A stretch of DNA of 34,215 nt from an uncultured Bacteroidia bacterium (GTDB taxonomy: Bacteria; Bacteroidota; Bacteroidia; Bacteroidales; UBA932), in assembly GCA_902789245.1 (NCBI GenBank), contig CADAND010000019.1:1-34215 (forward strand), written 5' to 3'. The translations under genes were made by a program, and so were the position numbers. The notes beneath the pieces are model-generated. The model ran no database searches and had not been told where the DNA came from. It worked only from the letters and a program-made list of their open reading frames with translations. Positions 19,668-27,956 of the stretch are shown in pieces. How positions within the stretch are numbered: position 1 is the first letter of the stretch; the number at the start of each line of letters is the position of its first letter.

Positions 19668-21191
19668 ATGAAGAAATCTTCCATCCTCGTCGCCCTGCTG
19701 GGCGTCGTCATCGGTCTGCTGATCGCCCTGCTCGTGTACCGGGTCGGCGAGAGCCGCCGCATGCTGCGCGTGAACGGAAACGACTGGCGCAAGGTCTCGC
19801 TCATCCTCCAGAGCATCGATGAGAACTACGTGGACAGCGTGGACCGCGCCAAGGTCAGCGACGCCATCGCCGCGGCCGCCCTGTCCGCCCTGGACCCGCA
19901 TTCCGCCTATATGCCCCCGCAGGTGCTCGAAGAGTCCGAAGCCGACCTGATGGGCAATTTCGACGGCATCGGCATCCAGTTCAACGTCCCCAACGACACC
20001 GCCGTGGTGATCGAAGTCATCCCCGGCGGTCCGTCCGAGAAGATCGGCCTGCAGCCGGGCGACCGCCTGCTCAAGGTCGACGATACCAACATCGCGGGGG
20101 TGCATTTCCCGCAGGACAGCATGGTGCGCCGCATCAAGGGTGTGGCCGGCAGCAAGGTCCTCGTGACCGTGCAGCGCGGCCGGGAGGTGATCCCGTTCGA
20201 GATCACCCGCGGCAAGATTCCCACCTGGTCGGTGGACGCGGCCTTCATGGTCAGCGACACCACGGGCTACGTGCGCTTGTCGAAGTTCTCCCGCACCACG
20301 GAGGATGAGATCCTGCTGCACTGCACCGAGTTGCTCTCCGAGGGGATGCGCGAGCTCGTTCTCGACCTGCGCGACAACTCGGGCGGTTATCTTGACCAGG
20401 CCTGCAAGCTGTCCAACTTCTTCCTGCCCCGCAAGGCGATGATCGTCTATCTCGAAGGCCGCAACCGCAAGCGGGAAGAGTTTCGCGCCGACGGCTCCGG
20501 TCCCTTCCAGAAGCTGGGCGTGAAGCTCCTCGTGGACGAGGGATCCGCTTCCGCCAGCGAGATCCTCGCCGGCGCCCTGCAGGACAACGGGCGCGCGCGT
20601 CTGTACGGCCGCCGTACCTTCGGCAAGGGCCTCGTGCAGGAGCCGTTCTTCTTCAGCGACCGGTCCGGTATGCGCATCACCGTGGCGCGCTACTACACGC
20701 CCTCCGGCCGCTGCATCCAGAAGCCTTATTCCGAGGATTACGATTATGAAGTGCTGCGCCGCTACGAGAGCGGCGAAATGGTGACCGCCGACAGCATGCG
20801 CGTGGAGAAGGGCGGCATCCTGCCCGACGTCTTCGTGCCCGTGGACACCACCCGCGCCGGCTCATTTTACGTGGCCTGCAACCGCAAGGCCACGGCGATG
20901 CGCTTCGCCTCCGCCTGGTTTGACCGCTACGGCCGCGAACTCGCCGCCATCGACAACTACGACACGCTGCTCGGCTATCTCGACCGTGCGGGCCTGGAGC
21001 GGGAGTTCCTCGCCTTCGCGAAGAGCAAGGACGGCCTCGTGCCCGACCCGAAGGAGTGGGCTGCGGAGAAGCAGTACCTGATGACGCAGGTCCAGGCCCT
21101 CGTGGGCCGCTATTCCAAGCTGGGCGACAAGGCCTACTACCACCTCTTCCTCCAGATCGACGACACCTTCAAGGCCGCCATGGCGGAATAA
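19668..21191 (+). CDS. C-terminal processing peptidase, S41 family
   Basis: This 507-aa membrane-anchored periplasmic serine protease cleaves near C-termini. The N-terminal anchor is residues 5-24. A PDZ domain spans about 95-180 (GIGIQFNV, PGGPSEKIGLQPGDRLLKVDD). The S41 domain has LDLRDNSGGYLDQA, EGSASASEILAGALQDNG (catalytic Ser295), and GRRTFGKGLVQ (Lys320, 25 residues on, the expected Ser-Lys spacing). The last 170 residues form a helical tail with DPKEWAAEKQYL. It closes the lipoprotein-ligase-deaminase-protease run. Its stop is 3 nt from the stop of the convergent minus gene, and no terminator is visible between them. Confidence 0.94.
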   Translation: MKKSSILVALLGVVIGLLIALLVYRVGESRRMLRVNGNDWRKVSLILQSIDENYVDSVDRAKVSDAIAAAALSALDPHSAYMPPQVLEESEADLMGNFDGIGIQFNVPNDTAVVIEVIPGGPSEKIGLQPGDRLLKVDDTNIAGVHFPQDSMVRRIKGVAGSKVLVTVQRGREVIPFEITRGKIPTWSVDAAFMVSDTTGYVRLSKFSRTTEDEILLHCTELLSEGMRELVLDLRDNSGGYLDQACKLSNFFLPRKAMIVYLEGRNRKREEFRADGSGPFQKLGVKLLVDEGSASASEILAGALQDNGRARLYGRRTFGKGLVQEPFFFSDRSGMRITVARYYTPSGRCIQKPYSEDYDYEVLRRYESGEMVTADSMRVEKGGILPDVFVPVDTTRAGSFYVACNRKATAMRFASAWFDRYGRELAAIDNYDTLLGYLDRAGLEREFLAFAKSKDGLVPDPKEWAAEKQYLMTQVQALVGRYSKLGDKAYYHLFLQIDDTFKAAMAE

Positions 21192-21194
21192 GGT

Positions 21195-22196
21195 TTACAC
21201 TTCCGTCTCCATCTCGATGAGCCAGGAGGGCCGGCAGACGCGGGCTTCCAGCAGAACGCGGGGGATGGCGGGGAAGCGGCGCTGCATGTAGGCGTCGATG
21301 AGTGGGTAGTCGGCGATATCTCGCAGATAAACAATGAAATAAGGCACTTTGCCGAGGGACGATCCGCCCTCGGCGAGGAGGACGGAGATGTTCTCCAGCA
21401 GGCGGTCTGTCTGGGCGAGGACGTCCCCTTCGTGGAGGACCTTGCCGCGGTGGTCGATACTGGCGGTGCCGCTGATGAAAATATGCCCGTCGGACAGGCG
21501 CACGCCGCGTTCGAAGGCTACGCCGTAGTCGTGGGTCGGGCTGAGGTGGGAGAGTGCCTTGAGGTAGGTCTTGTCTTCCTCCCGAATACCGGGATAGGTC
21601 AGGAAATCGATGGCCACCACGGCGGAGCGCCCTTCGGTGGCGCCGCCGATGCCCGTGGAGGCGATATAGTGCGTGTCGTGGGTGAGCCCTTCCGCGTCGA
21701 AGACGTCGTTGCGGGCTTTCACCAGCCCGGCGTAGTTGGCGTCGATGTCGCGCACGTAGATCCAGGTGCGCACACAGTGCGTCTTGAGGTCCAGCCCCAT
21801 CGGGCGGATGATGTCCAGGTATTTTTCGAAAAGCAGGCGACTCTGGGCATAGGAATCGTGTCCGGCGGCTTCCTCCTCCGTGAGCCGGAGGCTGTGGAAA
21901 AGGCAGGCGGGCGCCTCGGGCGCCGTCTGCACGAGCGCCACGGCGTGGCTGTGGTCGAGGGGCGGCTGCTCCACGATGGAAATGGCGGTGCTGCCGGCCC
22001 AGGGCGCGCGGGAGAGCGCGTCCTGCAGCGCGGCGGCCTGGTTCTGCGCGTCGCTCACGAAGAAGCGCACGAAGACCGGCTGCCGGCCCGCCGCCGCTTC
22101 CGCGGCGAAATGGTTCCGGAGTTTTTCGAACAGCGAGGCCAGCGCCTCGGTATAGGTCCCGCCCGGGGCGGGGGAGATGATCTTAAATTGGTTCAC
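21195..22196 (-). CDS. RidA/YjgF-like protein, chorismatase-type architecture
   Basis: This is a 333-aa protein. The C-terminal 120 residues are a YjgF/RidA fold with FISGTASIDHRGKVLHEGD, QTDRLLENISVLL and a terminal RPSWLIEMETEV. The N-terminal 200 residues contain a second, diverged fold. GTAS-I-DH-G-xxx-H-x-GD-xxx-QT and the two-domain length resemble FkbO/Hyg5/XanB2 chorismatases, which hydrolyse chorismate to dihydroxy- or hydroxybenzoate and pyruvate. Related Bacteroidetes proteins are often annotated only as RidA or chorismate-type. Chemistry and substrate are unproven. It is convergent with the protease gene and 51 nt downstream of the DUF3667 gene. Confidence 0.7.
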   Translation of the reverse strand: MNQFKIISPAPGGTYTEALASLFEKLRNHFAAEAAAGRQPVFVRFFVSDAQNQAAALQDALSRAPWAGSTAISIVEQPPLDHSHAVALVQTAPEAPACLFHSLRLTEEEAAGHDSYAQSRLLFEKYLDIIRPMGLDLKTHCVRTWIYVRDIDANYAGLVKARNDVFDAEGLTHDTHYIASTGIGGATEGRSAVVAIDFLTYPGIREEDKTYLKALSHLSPTHDYGVAFERGVRLSDGHIFISGTASIDHRGKVLHEGDVLAQTDRLLENISVLLAEGGSSLGKVPYFIVYLRDIADYPLIDAYMQRRFPAIPRVLLEARVCRPSWLIEMETEV

Positions 22197-22247
22197 GTTA
22201 CAAAGTTACTCTTTTATGTGGTTCCCGGCAATCCCCAATTCTAAGGA

Positions 22248-23159
22248 TCAGGTCAGGAAGGCGAGGCCGACGACGAAGACGCTGATCAGGATGATGACCG
22301 AGACGTAGATGACGCCGATCCGGATGCCGGTGGCGACGGCCCGGCCGACGCTCCTCCGCCACGGAAGGCCCAGCCACTGGTGGTAGTCGACGACCAGCAG
22401 GGCCAGCAGGAGCACGATGCTGACGGACGTCTGCTTGCCGAAGCTCAGCAGCAGCACGAAGAGCATGAAGAAGCTGAACTGGCAGAGGGCGTAGGCCGAA
22501 GCCGTGGCGCAGGCTGAGAACCGTTGCCGGTGGCGCTTCCGGAGGGCGAGCCACATCGCCAGCCACAGCACGAGGAACCTGCCGAGGAAGAGGGGAATGC
22601 CCTGGCTGCGAAGCTTGCTCTCGAAGGCGGCGATCGACGCCTCGTGGCGCGTGTCGACTTCTTCCGGGAACTCGTCCAGATGCAGGTAGAGGTAGCCTGC
22701 GCGCAGAAGCTTGTAGGTCTTCAGGAGGACAGTCTGCTGCAGTTCCTCGTCCTGGCCCTTTTCCGCTCTGTATTCCTCCACGCTCTTCTCGGTGGTCTTG
22801 ATCGTGATGTCAATTTTCTCGAAGGGGTTCTCCTTCTGCTGCTGGATGGGCTGCAGGACGGCGGAGATGAGCCCGAAGAAGGCGTAGAAGATGATGAGCG
22901 CCGTCAGCGGCGCGAGGTAGCGCTCGTGCTGCCCGGACACGTAGTCCCGGATCATGTAGCCCGGGCGCAGCAGCAGGTGCGCGAAGGTGCGCTTCGCGTC
23001 GTCATTGAGGAAGGGGATATCGTCGAACGCCCCCTTATAGAAATCTTTTCCCCGTTGCTTGCGGGTCTTCTTCTCCTTCCGCCAGGGGAAGAATCCCAGC
23101 TCTTGCCAGATCCGGAACGCCCGCAGGCGCACGCGTATGGACCTTTTCTTTTTGCGCAT
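22248..23159 (-). CDS. DUF3667 integral membrane protein
   Basis: This is a 303-aa protein with a strongly basic N-terminus (KKKRSIRVRLRAFR) and about five membrane segments: 82-103, 180-197, 205-232, 236-252 and 270-300. The region around LNDDAKRTFAHLLLRPGYMI and HERYLAPLTALIIFYAFF is the DUF3667 signature (a '.LRPG..IR.Y..G....YL.PL..' pattern). The N-terminal zinc ribbon usual for the family is absent. Function is unknown; the family is widespread in Bacteroidetes and may act in envelope stress or transport. It lies 9 nt after the AAA ATPase and could share its transcript. Confidence 0.75.
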   Translation of the reverse strand: MRKKKRSIRVRLRAFRIWQELGFFPWRKEKKTRKQRGKDFYKGAFDDIPFLNDDAKRTFAHLLLRPGYMIRDYVSGQHERYLAPLTALIIFYAFFGLISAVLQPIQQQKENPFEKIDITIKTTEKSVEEYRAEKGQDEELQQTVLLKTYKLLRAGYLYLHLDEFPEEVDTRHEASIAAFESKLRSQGIPLFLGRFLVLWLAMWLALRKRHRQRFSACATASAYALCQFSFFMLFVLLLSFGKQTSVSIVLLLALLVVDYHQWLGLPWRRSVGRAVATGIRIGVIYVSVIILISVFVVGLAFLT

Positions 23160-23168
23160 CTCTTTTTT

Positions 23169-24299
23169 TTAGAATTTGGCATCCAGCCACTGCCCGAAGA
23201 ACCGGTCATAAACCAGGTATCCTTCGTCGGCGTGGTAGATAATTTCTTCGTCCAACATACGCACCAGCGCGCTTTTGACGCTGCTGGTCGCTGTGAGACC
23301 GTATTTCGTGATGAAAGCCCCGGAAGTGATCTCCCGTACCCGCTTTTCCTTGGCGATGGCTTTGATCAGTTTGATCTGGCCTTTTGGATAGACGCGAAGC
23401 AGATGCTGATAGTAGAACTCGTTCTCCTGCAGGATATCAGAGATACACTCCTGGATCAGGCAGTCATTGATCTCCCTGGAAGTTTTGGCGTACAGGCGGT
23501 TCAGGACCATCTGGATATACCAGGTGTACCCGTCATACAACTGGTACAGGGCAAGGAAGACGTCTTCCGGGAGCGTGCGCCCCTGCTTGTGGAAGAAAGC
23601 AGCGGCGAAGGCGAAATAGGCCCGATCGTCAATCACGCCCAGCTTCTTCTCGGCGGTGCTTTGGTAGAAAGGGCGCTTGGGTGAGAGGAACATTTCCCCC
23701 AGGAGATGCGCCTGGCTTCCGGAAAAGATAAAATGGACGTGGTGCAGGTCCTGGATATACGAGCGAAGCAGGGCTTCAACATTCGTCTCCGGATAGTTGG
23801 CCACTTGCTGGAACTCGTCCAAGGCGATATAACAGGCTTTGCCGCTTTGCTTCAGGTATTCGAATACCTGCTCAAGCGTAGCGCCCTCTGACCCTGCTGC
23901 AACGTCCAGTCCGATTTTGGCCTGGCCGGAAATAGGGTCCAGCGTCAGATTTGGTCGAAGACCTTTGAACAGGGTCGCGATCTTCTTAAGCGCTTTCACC
24001 GGGTTGGAATCCAACTGACCCAGGATGGCCGAAGCAAAGGCTTGCGTGAAATCGGCGAGGCAGGATGTCGGGTACAGATCCAGATAGATGACTGTTGCGC
24101 CCGGCTCTTGCTGCCTGAGCAGATAGAAAGCGTGCTTGATGAGCCCCGTTTTCCCGAGCCTTCGCGGAGAGGTGAGTGTGATGTTCCGCCCGTTCCGAAG
24201 CGTGCACAGGATGTCTTCGGTCTCAACGGTCCTGTCGCAGAAATACGTCGGAGAATCATATCCGGCGATCAGGAAAGGATTGTCAATCTGCGGTTTCAT
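23169..24299 (-). CDS. AAA ATPase (PF01637-like)
   Basis: This is a 376-aa P-loop ATPase. The Walker A is non-canonical (SPRRLGKTGLIKHAF, K51) and the Walker B is CYIALDEFQQV. The sensor-like IFSGSQAHLLGEMF is typical of the ATPase domain class predominantly from archaea, which is multiplied in Bacteroidales genomes. The C-terminal part is a winged-helix-like module ending VYDRFFGQWLDAKF. The role is unknown; members have been suggested to be mobile or regulatory ATPases. The GC content is visibly lower than uxaC and the upstream genes, which fits horizontal gain. A 49-bp perfect palindrome lies immediately before its ATG. Confidence 0.85.
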   Translation of the reverse strand: MKPQIDNPFLIAGYDSPTYFCDRTVETEDILCTLRNGRNITLTSPRRLGKTGLIKHAFYLLRQQEPGATVIYLDLYPTSCLADFTQAFASAILGQLDSNPVKALKKIATLFKGLRPNLTLDPISGQAKIGLDVAAGSEGATLEQVFEYLKQSGKACYIALDEFQQVANYPETNVEALLRSYIQDLHHVHFIFSGSQAHLLGEMFLSPKRPFYQSTAEKKLGVIDDRAYFAFAAAFFHKQGRTLPEDVFLALYQLYDGYTWYIQMVLNRLYAKTSREINDCLIQECISDILQENEFYYQHLLRVYPKGQIKLIKAIAKEKRVREITSGAFITKYGLTATSSVKSALVRMLDEEIIYHADEGYLVYDRFFGQWLDAKF

Positions 24300-24301
24300 G
24301 G

Positions 24302-24350
24302 TATTGCGATTTTTGCGTTGCGAAAATTACGCAACGCAAAAATCGCAATA
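24302..24350. repeat. 49-bp perfect palindrome before the ATPase gene
   Basis: TATTGCGATTTTTGCGTTGCG (21 bases: 24302-24322, shown as TATTGCGATTTT then TGCGTTGCG) pairs perfectly with 24330-24350 around AAAATTA. It fills the gap between the uxaC stop (24371) and the ATPase ATG (24299). It could be an operator, a terminator, or the edge of a mobile insertion. It lacks a proper U-tract. Confidence 0.85.
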
Positions 24351-24370
24351 AAAATCCGGAATTCCAAATA

Positions 24371-25774
24371 TCAGAAGCCAAAGTAATCCCGTGCATTGCG
24401 GTAGGAGATGTCTTCGATCATCTCCCCGATGCGCGGCATCTCGGAGCGTGGCAGGCGTCCGCTGTCCACGTCCGCACCCACCATGTCGCAGAGGATACGG
24501 CGGAAGTACTCGTGGCGCGTGTAGCTGATGAAGCTGCGCGAATCCGTGAGCATACCCACGAACCGGCTCAGCAGGCCCAGCTGCGAGAGGCTGTCCATCT
24601 GCTGGCGCATGCCGCTCTCCTGGTCCAGGAACCACCAGCCGGCGCCGAGCTGCATCTTGCCCGGCACGGACCCGTCGTTGAAGTTGCCCGCCATCGAGGC
24701 CATGACCACGAAGTCCTTGGGATTGAGGCAGTAAAGTATCGTCTTGGCCAGCTTGCCCTCGTCGTCGAGCCGGTCGAGGAAGCGGTTGCCGGCGGCGGAG
24801 ATCTCCAGGTCCAGGATCGAGTCGAATCCCGTGTCCGGACCCGCCTGGCGCAACATGCGGGAGCAGTTGTTGCGGATGGGGCCGACGTGGAACTGCTGCA
24901 CCCAGCCGGTCTCGGCGTCCATCACTGCGAGGTCGTGCAGCAGCGCGCTGTAGAACTTGTCGCGCTCGGTGGCGTCGGGCGTGCGGCCCAGCAGGACCTT
25001 CTTGAAGATGGATTCGATTTCCTGCTCGGTGTAGTCCGCGGCGTGGAAGGTGTCGAGCCCGTGGTCGGAGAGCTTGCAGCCCGCCTGGGCGAAATAATCG
25101 TGGCGCTCCTGCAGGGCCTCGACCAGGTCGGCGTAGGAGTCGATATTCTTGTCGGCAGCCTCCCCGAGGCGCTCCAGATAAGCCTTGTACGCGGCCGGGT
25201 TCTCGATGGCGACGGCCTTGTCCGGACGCCAGGTCGGCAGGACCTTCGTGCCGAAAGGATGTGCCGCGATCTCCTTGTGCCAGCGCAGGTCGTCGGCCGG
25301 ATCGTCGGTCGTGCAGATGGCCTCCACGCCGAAGCGGCGGATCAGGGCCTGACCGCGGTACTCGGGCGTCGCCAGTTTGGCGTTGCACTCCTCGAAAATC
25401 TCACGCGCCGTCGCGGGAGAGAGGATCTTGTCGATGCCGAAAACGCGTTTCAACTCCAGGTGCGTCCAGTGATAAAGCGGATTGCGCATCGTGTAAGGCA
25501 CGGTCTCCGCCCATTTCTCGAAGACCTCCCAGGCGTTGCGCTTCCGGAGCGTGATATATTCCTCCACCACGCCGTTTGCGCGCATGGCGCGCCATTTATA
25601 ATGATCATAGCCCAGCCAGAGCTGGGTAATGTCGCGGAACTGGATGTTTTCTGCGATCTCCTGCGGGGAGAGGTGGCAGTGGTAGTCGATGATCGGCTGG
25701 CGCTCTGCGTGCGCGTGGTAAAGCTCCCGGGCCGTGGGTCCGGTGAGCATGAAATCTTCGTGAATGAATGCCAT
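24371..25774 (-). CDS. uxaC: Glucuronate isomerase
   Basis: UxaC interconverts D-glucuronate/D-fructuronate and D-galacturonate/D-tagaturonate, the first step of hexuronate catabolism. It is 467 aa, the normal length. It begins MAFIHEDFMLTGPTARELYH with YHCHLSPQEIAENI (metal-binding HxH), and has VEAICTTDDPADDL, HVGPIRNNCSRM and SFISYTRHEYFRRILCD. The protein belongs to the amidohydrolase-like TIM-barrel group. The other uxu/uxa genes are not in the window. A -7 promoter box sits 5 nt upstream, and the LytTR/HTH regulators end 31 nt upstream on the same strand. Confidence 0.96.
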   Translation of the reverse strand: MAFIHEDFMLTGPTARELYHAHAERQPIIDYHCHLSPQEIAENIQFRDITQLWLGYDHYKWRAMRANGVVEEYITLRKRNAWEVFEKWAETVPYTMRNPLYHWTHLELKRVFGIDKILSPATAREIFEECNAKLATPEYRGQALIRRFGVEAICTTDDPADDLRWHKEIAAHPFGTKVLPTWRPDKAVAIENPAAYKAYLERLGEAADKNIDSYADLVEALQERHDYFAQAGCKLSDHGLDTFHAADYTEQEIESIFKKVLLGRTPDATERDKFYSALLHDLAVMDAETGWVQQFHVGPIRNNCSRMLRQAGPDTGFDSILDLEISAAGNRFLDRLDDEGKLAKTILYCLNPKDFVVMASMAGNFNDGSVPGKMQLGAGWWFLDQESGMRQQMDSLSQLGLLSRFVGMLTDSRSFISYTRHEYFRRILCDMVGADVDSGRLPRSEMPRIGEMIEDISYRNARDYFGF

Positions 25775-25777
25775 AAC

Positions 25778-25800
25778 GCCAAATTTAGGAAAAATTTGGC
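25778..25800 (-). promoter_or_regulatory. uxaC promoter with 9-bp operator-like palindrome
   Basis: GCCAAATTT (25778-25786) and AAATTTGGC (25792-25800) are a perfect inverted repeat around AGGAA. On the minus strand the proximal arm contains TAAATTTG (25787-25780), a TAnnTTTG -7 box 5 nt before the uxaC ATG. A DNA-binding protein on the palindrome would cover the promoter. Confidence 0.6.
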
Positions 25801-25804
25801 AAAA

Positions 25805-26368
25805 CTATCTCAGCAGATCCCGGATATACCCGTCAATGTTCTTGTCGTGCTCGCCCAGGCCGAGCTTCTTGCGGATCTGTCCGACGTGCTGGAAGTGGCG
25901 CCCGTTGTGCGTGTACTGCTGAATGGCCTTCCCGTTCAGGCCCAGGGCATACAGGCAGCAGATATCCACCTCGTGCTCCGTGAGGCCGCATTCCAGCAGG
26001 CGCGACATCATGACGGGCTGCAGGCAGGAATAGATCAGCCGCAGCTGGCGCGTAAAGACCGCCGGGTCGGCGACCAGCTCCTCCAGGCCGTCCAGGATGG
26101 CGTTGCAGCGCCCGTGGTCACCCGCCACGACAGCGGCCAACAACTCGCCGACCAGATTGTAGCGGTGCTTGATCAATCGCAGCGTCTCATCCTCCGCAGG
26201 CGTCTGCGCCATCTGCATCAACGCAGGCCGCTCCTCTATCGTCCTGATGAAGTCCGCCATCTGGCGGTGGGTATTCCGAAGCTGGCGGATGGCACGCCAC
26301 TTCCACAGGGCAGTGGCAGCCAGTGCGCCGAACAGGATGGCGGCGATGATGATTAAAGTGATGTTCAT
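25805..26368 (-). CDS. Membrane-anchored HTH protein
   Basis: This is a 187-aa protein. A single membrane helix (residues 3-20, ITLIIIAAILFGALAATA) is followed by a helical linker. A C-terminal LuxR-like/sigma-type HTH at about 130-185 starts LTEHEVDICCLYALGLNGKAI and ends HDKNIDGYIRDLL. The same HTH ending is found at the C-terminus of Bacteroidetes TPR or two-component-type sensor proteins, but no sensor domain is present here. The start is fixed by a 1-nt overlap (TAATG) with the LytTR gene. Acting from the membrane as a transcription factor or as an accessory to LytTR is an inference. It ends 31 nt before uxaC. Confidence 0.75.
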   Translation of the reverse strand: MNITLIIIAAILFGALAATALWKWRAIRQLRNTHRQMADFIRTIEERPALMQMAQTPAEDETLRLIKHRYNLVGELLAAVVAGDHGRCNAILDGLEELVADPAVFTRQLRLIYSCLQPVMMSRLLECGLTEHEVDICCLYALGLNGKAIQQYTHNGRHFQHVGQIRKKLGLGEHDKNIDGYIRDLLR

Positions 26369-26730
26369 TACAGTTGGCCGTCTTTAAGAAGAGCGGTCTT
26401 GACTTGCTTCCATTTCCGGTAGGAGACATCCAGCACCGTCCCGTCCGTGAGGACGAGCTGGCGCTTGCGGGCATCGATGTAATGAATCTCTTCCACCTCT
26501 GCCAGGTTCGCGAGGCAGTTGTGATTGATCCGCAGGAAGCTGGTCCCGGCCAGGTCCTCTTCCACCAGCTTGAGCAGTCGGACGCAGCTCATCTGCTTGC
26601 CGCCCTGCAGGTGGAGGATGGAGACATTCCCTTCGCAATGGATGTACAGGATGTCTTTACTCTGGACGCGTTTGATAGCTGTGCCTGTCTTGACAAAGAT
26701 TGCTTTGTCTGCCCGAATTCGCTCTTCCAT
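26368..26730 (-). CDS. LytTR-family DNA-binding regulator
   Basis: This is a 120-aa protein that is almost entirely a LytTR domain (PF04397): KAIFVKTGTAIKRVQSKDILYI, EGNVSILHLQGGKQMSC, FLRINHNCLANLAEVEEI and LTDGTVLDVSYRKWKQV. LytTR domains bind direct repeats in DNA via beta strands. It has no receiver or sensor domain, so it is a stand-alone DNA-binding domain. It is coupled to the membrane HTH gene through TAATG, so the two are one operon. A promoter box lies 42 nt upstream. The target is not visible; uxaC is the nearest candidate. Confidence 0.88.
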   Translation of the reverse strand: MEERIRADKAIFVKTGTAIKRVQSKDILYIHCEGNVSILHLQGGKQMSCVRLLKLVEEDLAGTSFLRINHNCLANLAEVEEIHYIDARKRQLVLTDGTVLDVSYRKWKQVKTALLKDGQL

Positions 26731-26771
26731 TTGTTAGTGTATAAAAAAGTTTAATAATTGGGACCTGAATG

Positions 26772-26779
26772 CAAATATA
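26772..26779 (-). promoter_or_regulatory. -7 box of LytTR operon
   Basis: CAAATATA on the plus strand reads TATATTTG on the minus strand, a TAnnTTTG match. It is 41 nt before the LytTR ATG. No clear -33 TTTG is seen. Confidence 0.5.
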
Positions 26780-26782
26780 TGC

Positions 26783-26891
26783 GGAAATAGTTTTGCACGA
26801 GCACCTGGGTTTGTATTTTTTCGTAAATAAATCCGATTGATTTTCAGGCTCTTACAAAAGCGGCAAACTATTTTGCACCCGGACGGGTTTT
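26783..26891. repeat. Imperfect direct repeat upstream of LytTR gene
   Basis: Two copies of an AT-rich unit containing TTTTGCAC then GGGTTT lie at 26783-26812 and 26862-26891. They match at 11 of 14 bases over the first part. They fill the 224-bp gap between the LytTR gene and the Rpn gene. Spacing (about 79 bp) is larger than known LytTR sites, so function is uncertain. Confidence 0.4.
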
Positions 26892-26900
26892 GCAGTGACG

Positions 26901-26930
26901 AAAAAAGCGGACCGCAAGTGCGGTCCGCCC
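26901..26930 (-). terminator. Terminator of first Rpn gene
   Basis: GCGGACCGC (26907-26915) and GCGGTCCGC (26920-26928) pair around AAGT. On the minus strand a run of six U follows (26901-26906). The right half is part of the 89-bp repeat shared with the second Rpn gene. Confidence 0.85.
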
Positions 26931-27000
26931 GATGATTCTTCCGGGAATGTTGACTTAAGCGGAGGCTTGGGGCGGCATAAGCGTCCGGACCTGCTCTTCG
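26912..27000 (-). repeat. 89-bp exact repeat, copy A
   Basis: This segment is identical to 28080-28168. It covers the last bases of the Rpn gene (encoding QVRTLMPPQASA), its stop codon, the untranslated stretch, and most of the terminator. Identity ends inside the coding region and just before the distal terminator arm. Confidence 0.9.
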
Positions 27001-27848
27001 CCAAGTCCAGTGAATTCGACAATCTGCTCGATGGGCATTTTTCCATCCAGCATCCGCCGGGCGATTTCAATAGTTTGTTCCTCGCGTCCTTCCTCTCTGC
27101 CTCGGGCAAGGCCCTTCTGCTCGGCAAACTCAATGGAATTGTCGTAATCCCACTTCTGCTTCATCGAGGCGATATAGGCTTCCTGCTCCTCGAAAGACAT
27201 GCTGGCGAATGTAGCTTGCTCCATAAACTCGTTGAAATAAGGGTCGTCCCATAACTCGGGCTTCTCGACAAAGGTAGGTAAATTCTTCATCATCCACAAG
27301 AAACGCTCCTCGAAGGTCTCGCACTCATCTTTGGCTTTGTTGAACCGGTCGACTTCCATGAAAGCGAAGCGCAGCGCCTGGCTCATCTGCTCGTGCGTCT
27401 CGTCCTCGCGCAGGGAAAACTTGTGGATGAAGCGTTGGGAATCGGCTTTCTCTGGCTCCAGATGCCGGATGTCGAAGTTGAGCAGACCCAGGAAGAACAC
27501 CGGCTTGAAGTCGTAATCCCATTTCCCGGATTGCCCCTTCTGCGAGATGGTGCGCGCGGAGTAAAAGATGGCTCGCTCCATGAAGTAGGGCTGGTCGGCG
27601 AGTTGCACCTCGATGATGAAGGAGTGACCATCCCGGGTGTCGCAGTGCATGTCGTAGGTGACCTTTCGTTCCTGTTCGGTCAGGCCGAGCTGCTCGCTCT
27701 CGCGGATGTCGATGTCCGTGATGTCCAGGCCGAAGATGGCGTTGAGCGGACGGATGATGAGTTGTTTCTTGCCGGATTCCTTGAAGATCTTCTTGAATCC
27801 GAAATCGACCATCGGGTCGATGTAGAGAATCTGCTGATTGTTTCTCAT
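26955..27848 (-). CDS. Rpn/PD-(D/E)XK nuclease-family protein, paralogue 1
   Basis: This 297-aa protein belongs to the Rpn / PDDEXK family 2 group, often labelled 'PD-(D/E)XK nuclease family transposase'. Visible are the opening DPMVDFGFKKIFKESG, the active-site region TYDMHCDTRDGHSFIIEVQ (Asp, then E-x-Q), and RAIFYSARTI. A charged helix RGREEGREEQ leads to a C-terminal HTH-like tail (IVEFTGLGEEQVRTLMPPQA). Rpn proteins are DNA endonucleases linked to recombination and phage defence. The ATG at 27848 is chosen since the nuclease fold begins there; the open frame further upstream is intergenic. It is followed by a shared terminator. Confidence 0.88.
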   Translation of the reverse strand: MRNNQQILYIDPMVDFGFKKIFKESGKKQLIIRPLNAIFGLDITDIDIRESEQLGLTEQERKVTYDMHCDTRDGHSFIIEVQLADQPYFMERAIFYSARTISQKGQSGKWDYDFKPVFFLGLLNFDIRHLEPEKADSQRFIHKFSLREDETHEQMSQALRFAFMEVDRFNKAKDECETFEERFLWMMKNLPTFVEKPELWDDPYFNEFMEQATFASMSFEEQEAYIASMKQKWDYDNSIEFAEQKGLARGREEGREEQTIEIARRMLDGKMPIEQIVEFTGLGEEQVRTLMPPQASA

Positions 27849-27956
27849 ATGTTTAGTGTCGGGCCGGGGATGGTTTTGGTTTGTCCGAGCCGTGGGGCTA
27901 AAATGCGAAAAGAAACAATGCACCTTAGTAAGATTCGTATTTTTAACACCTTGGCC

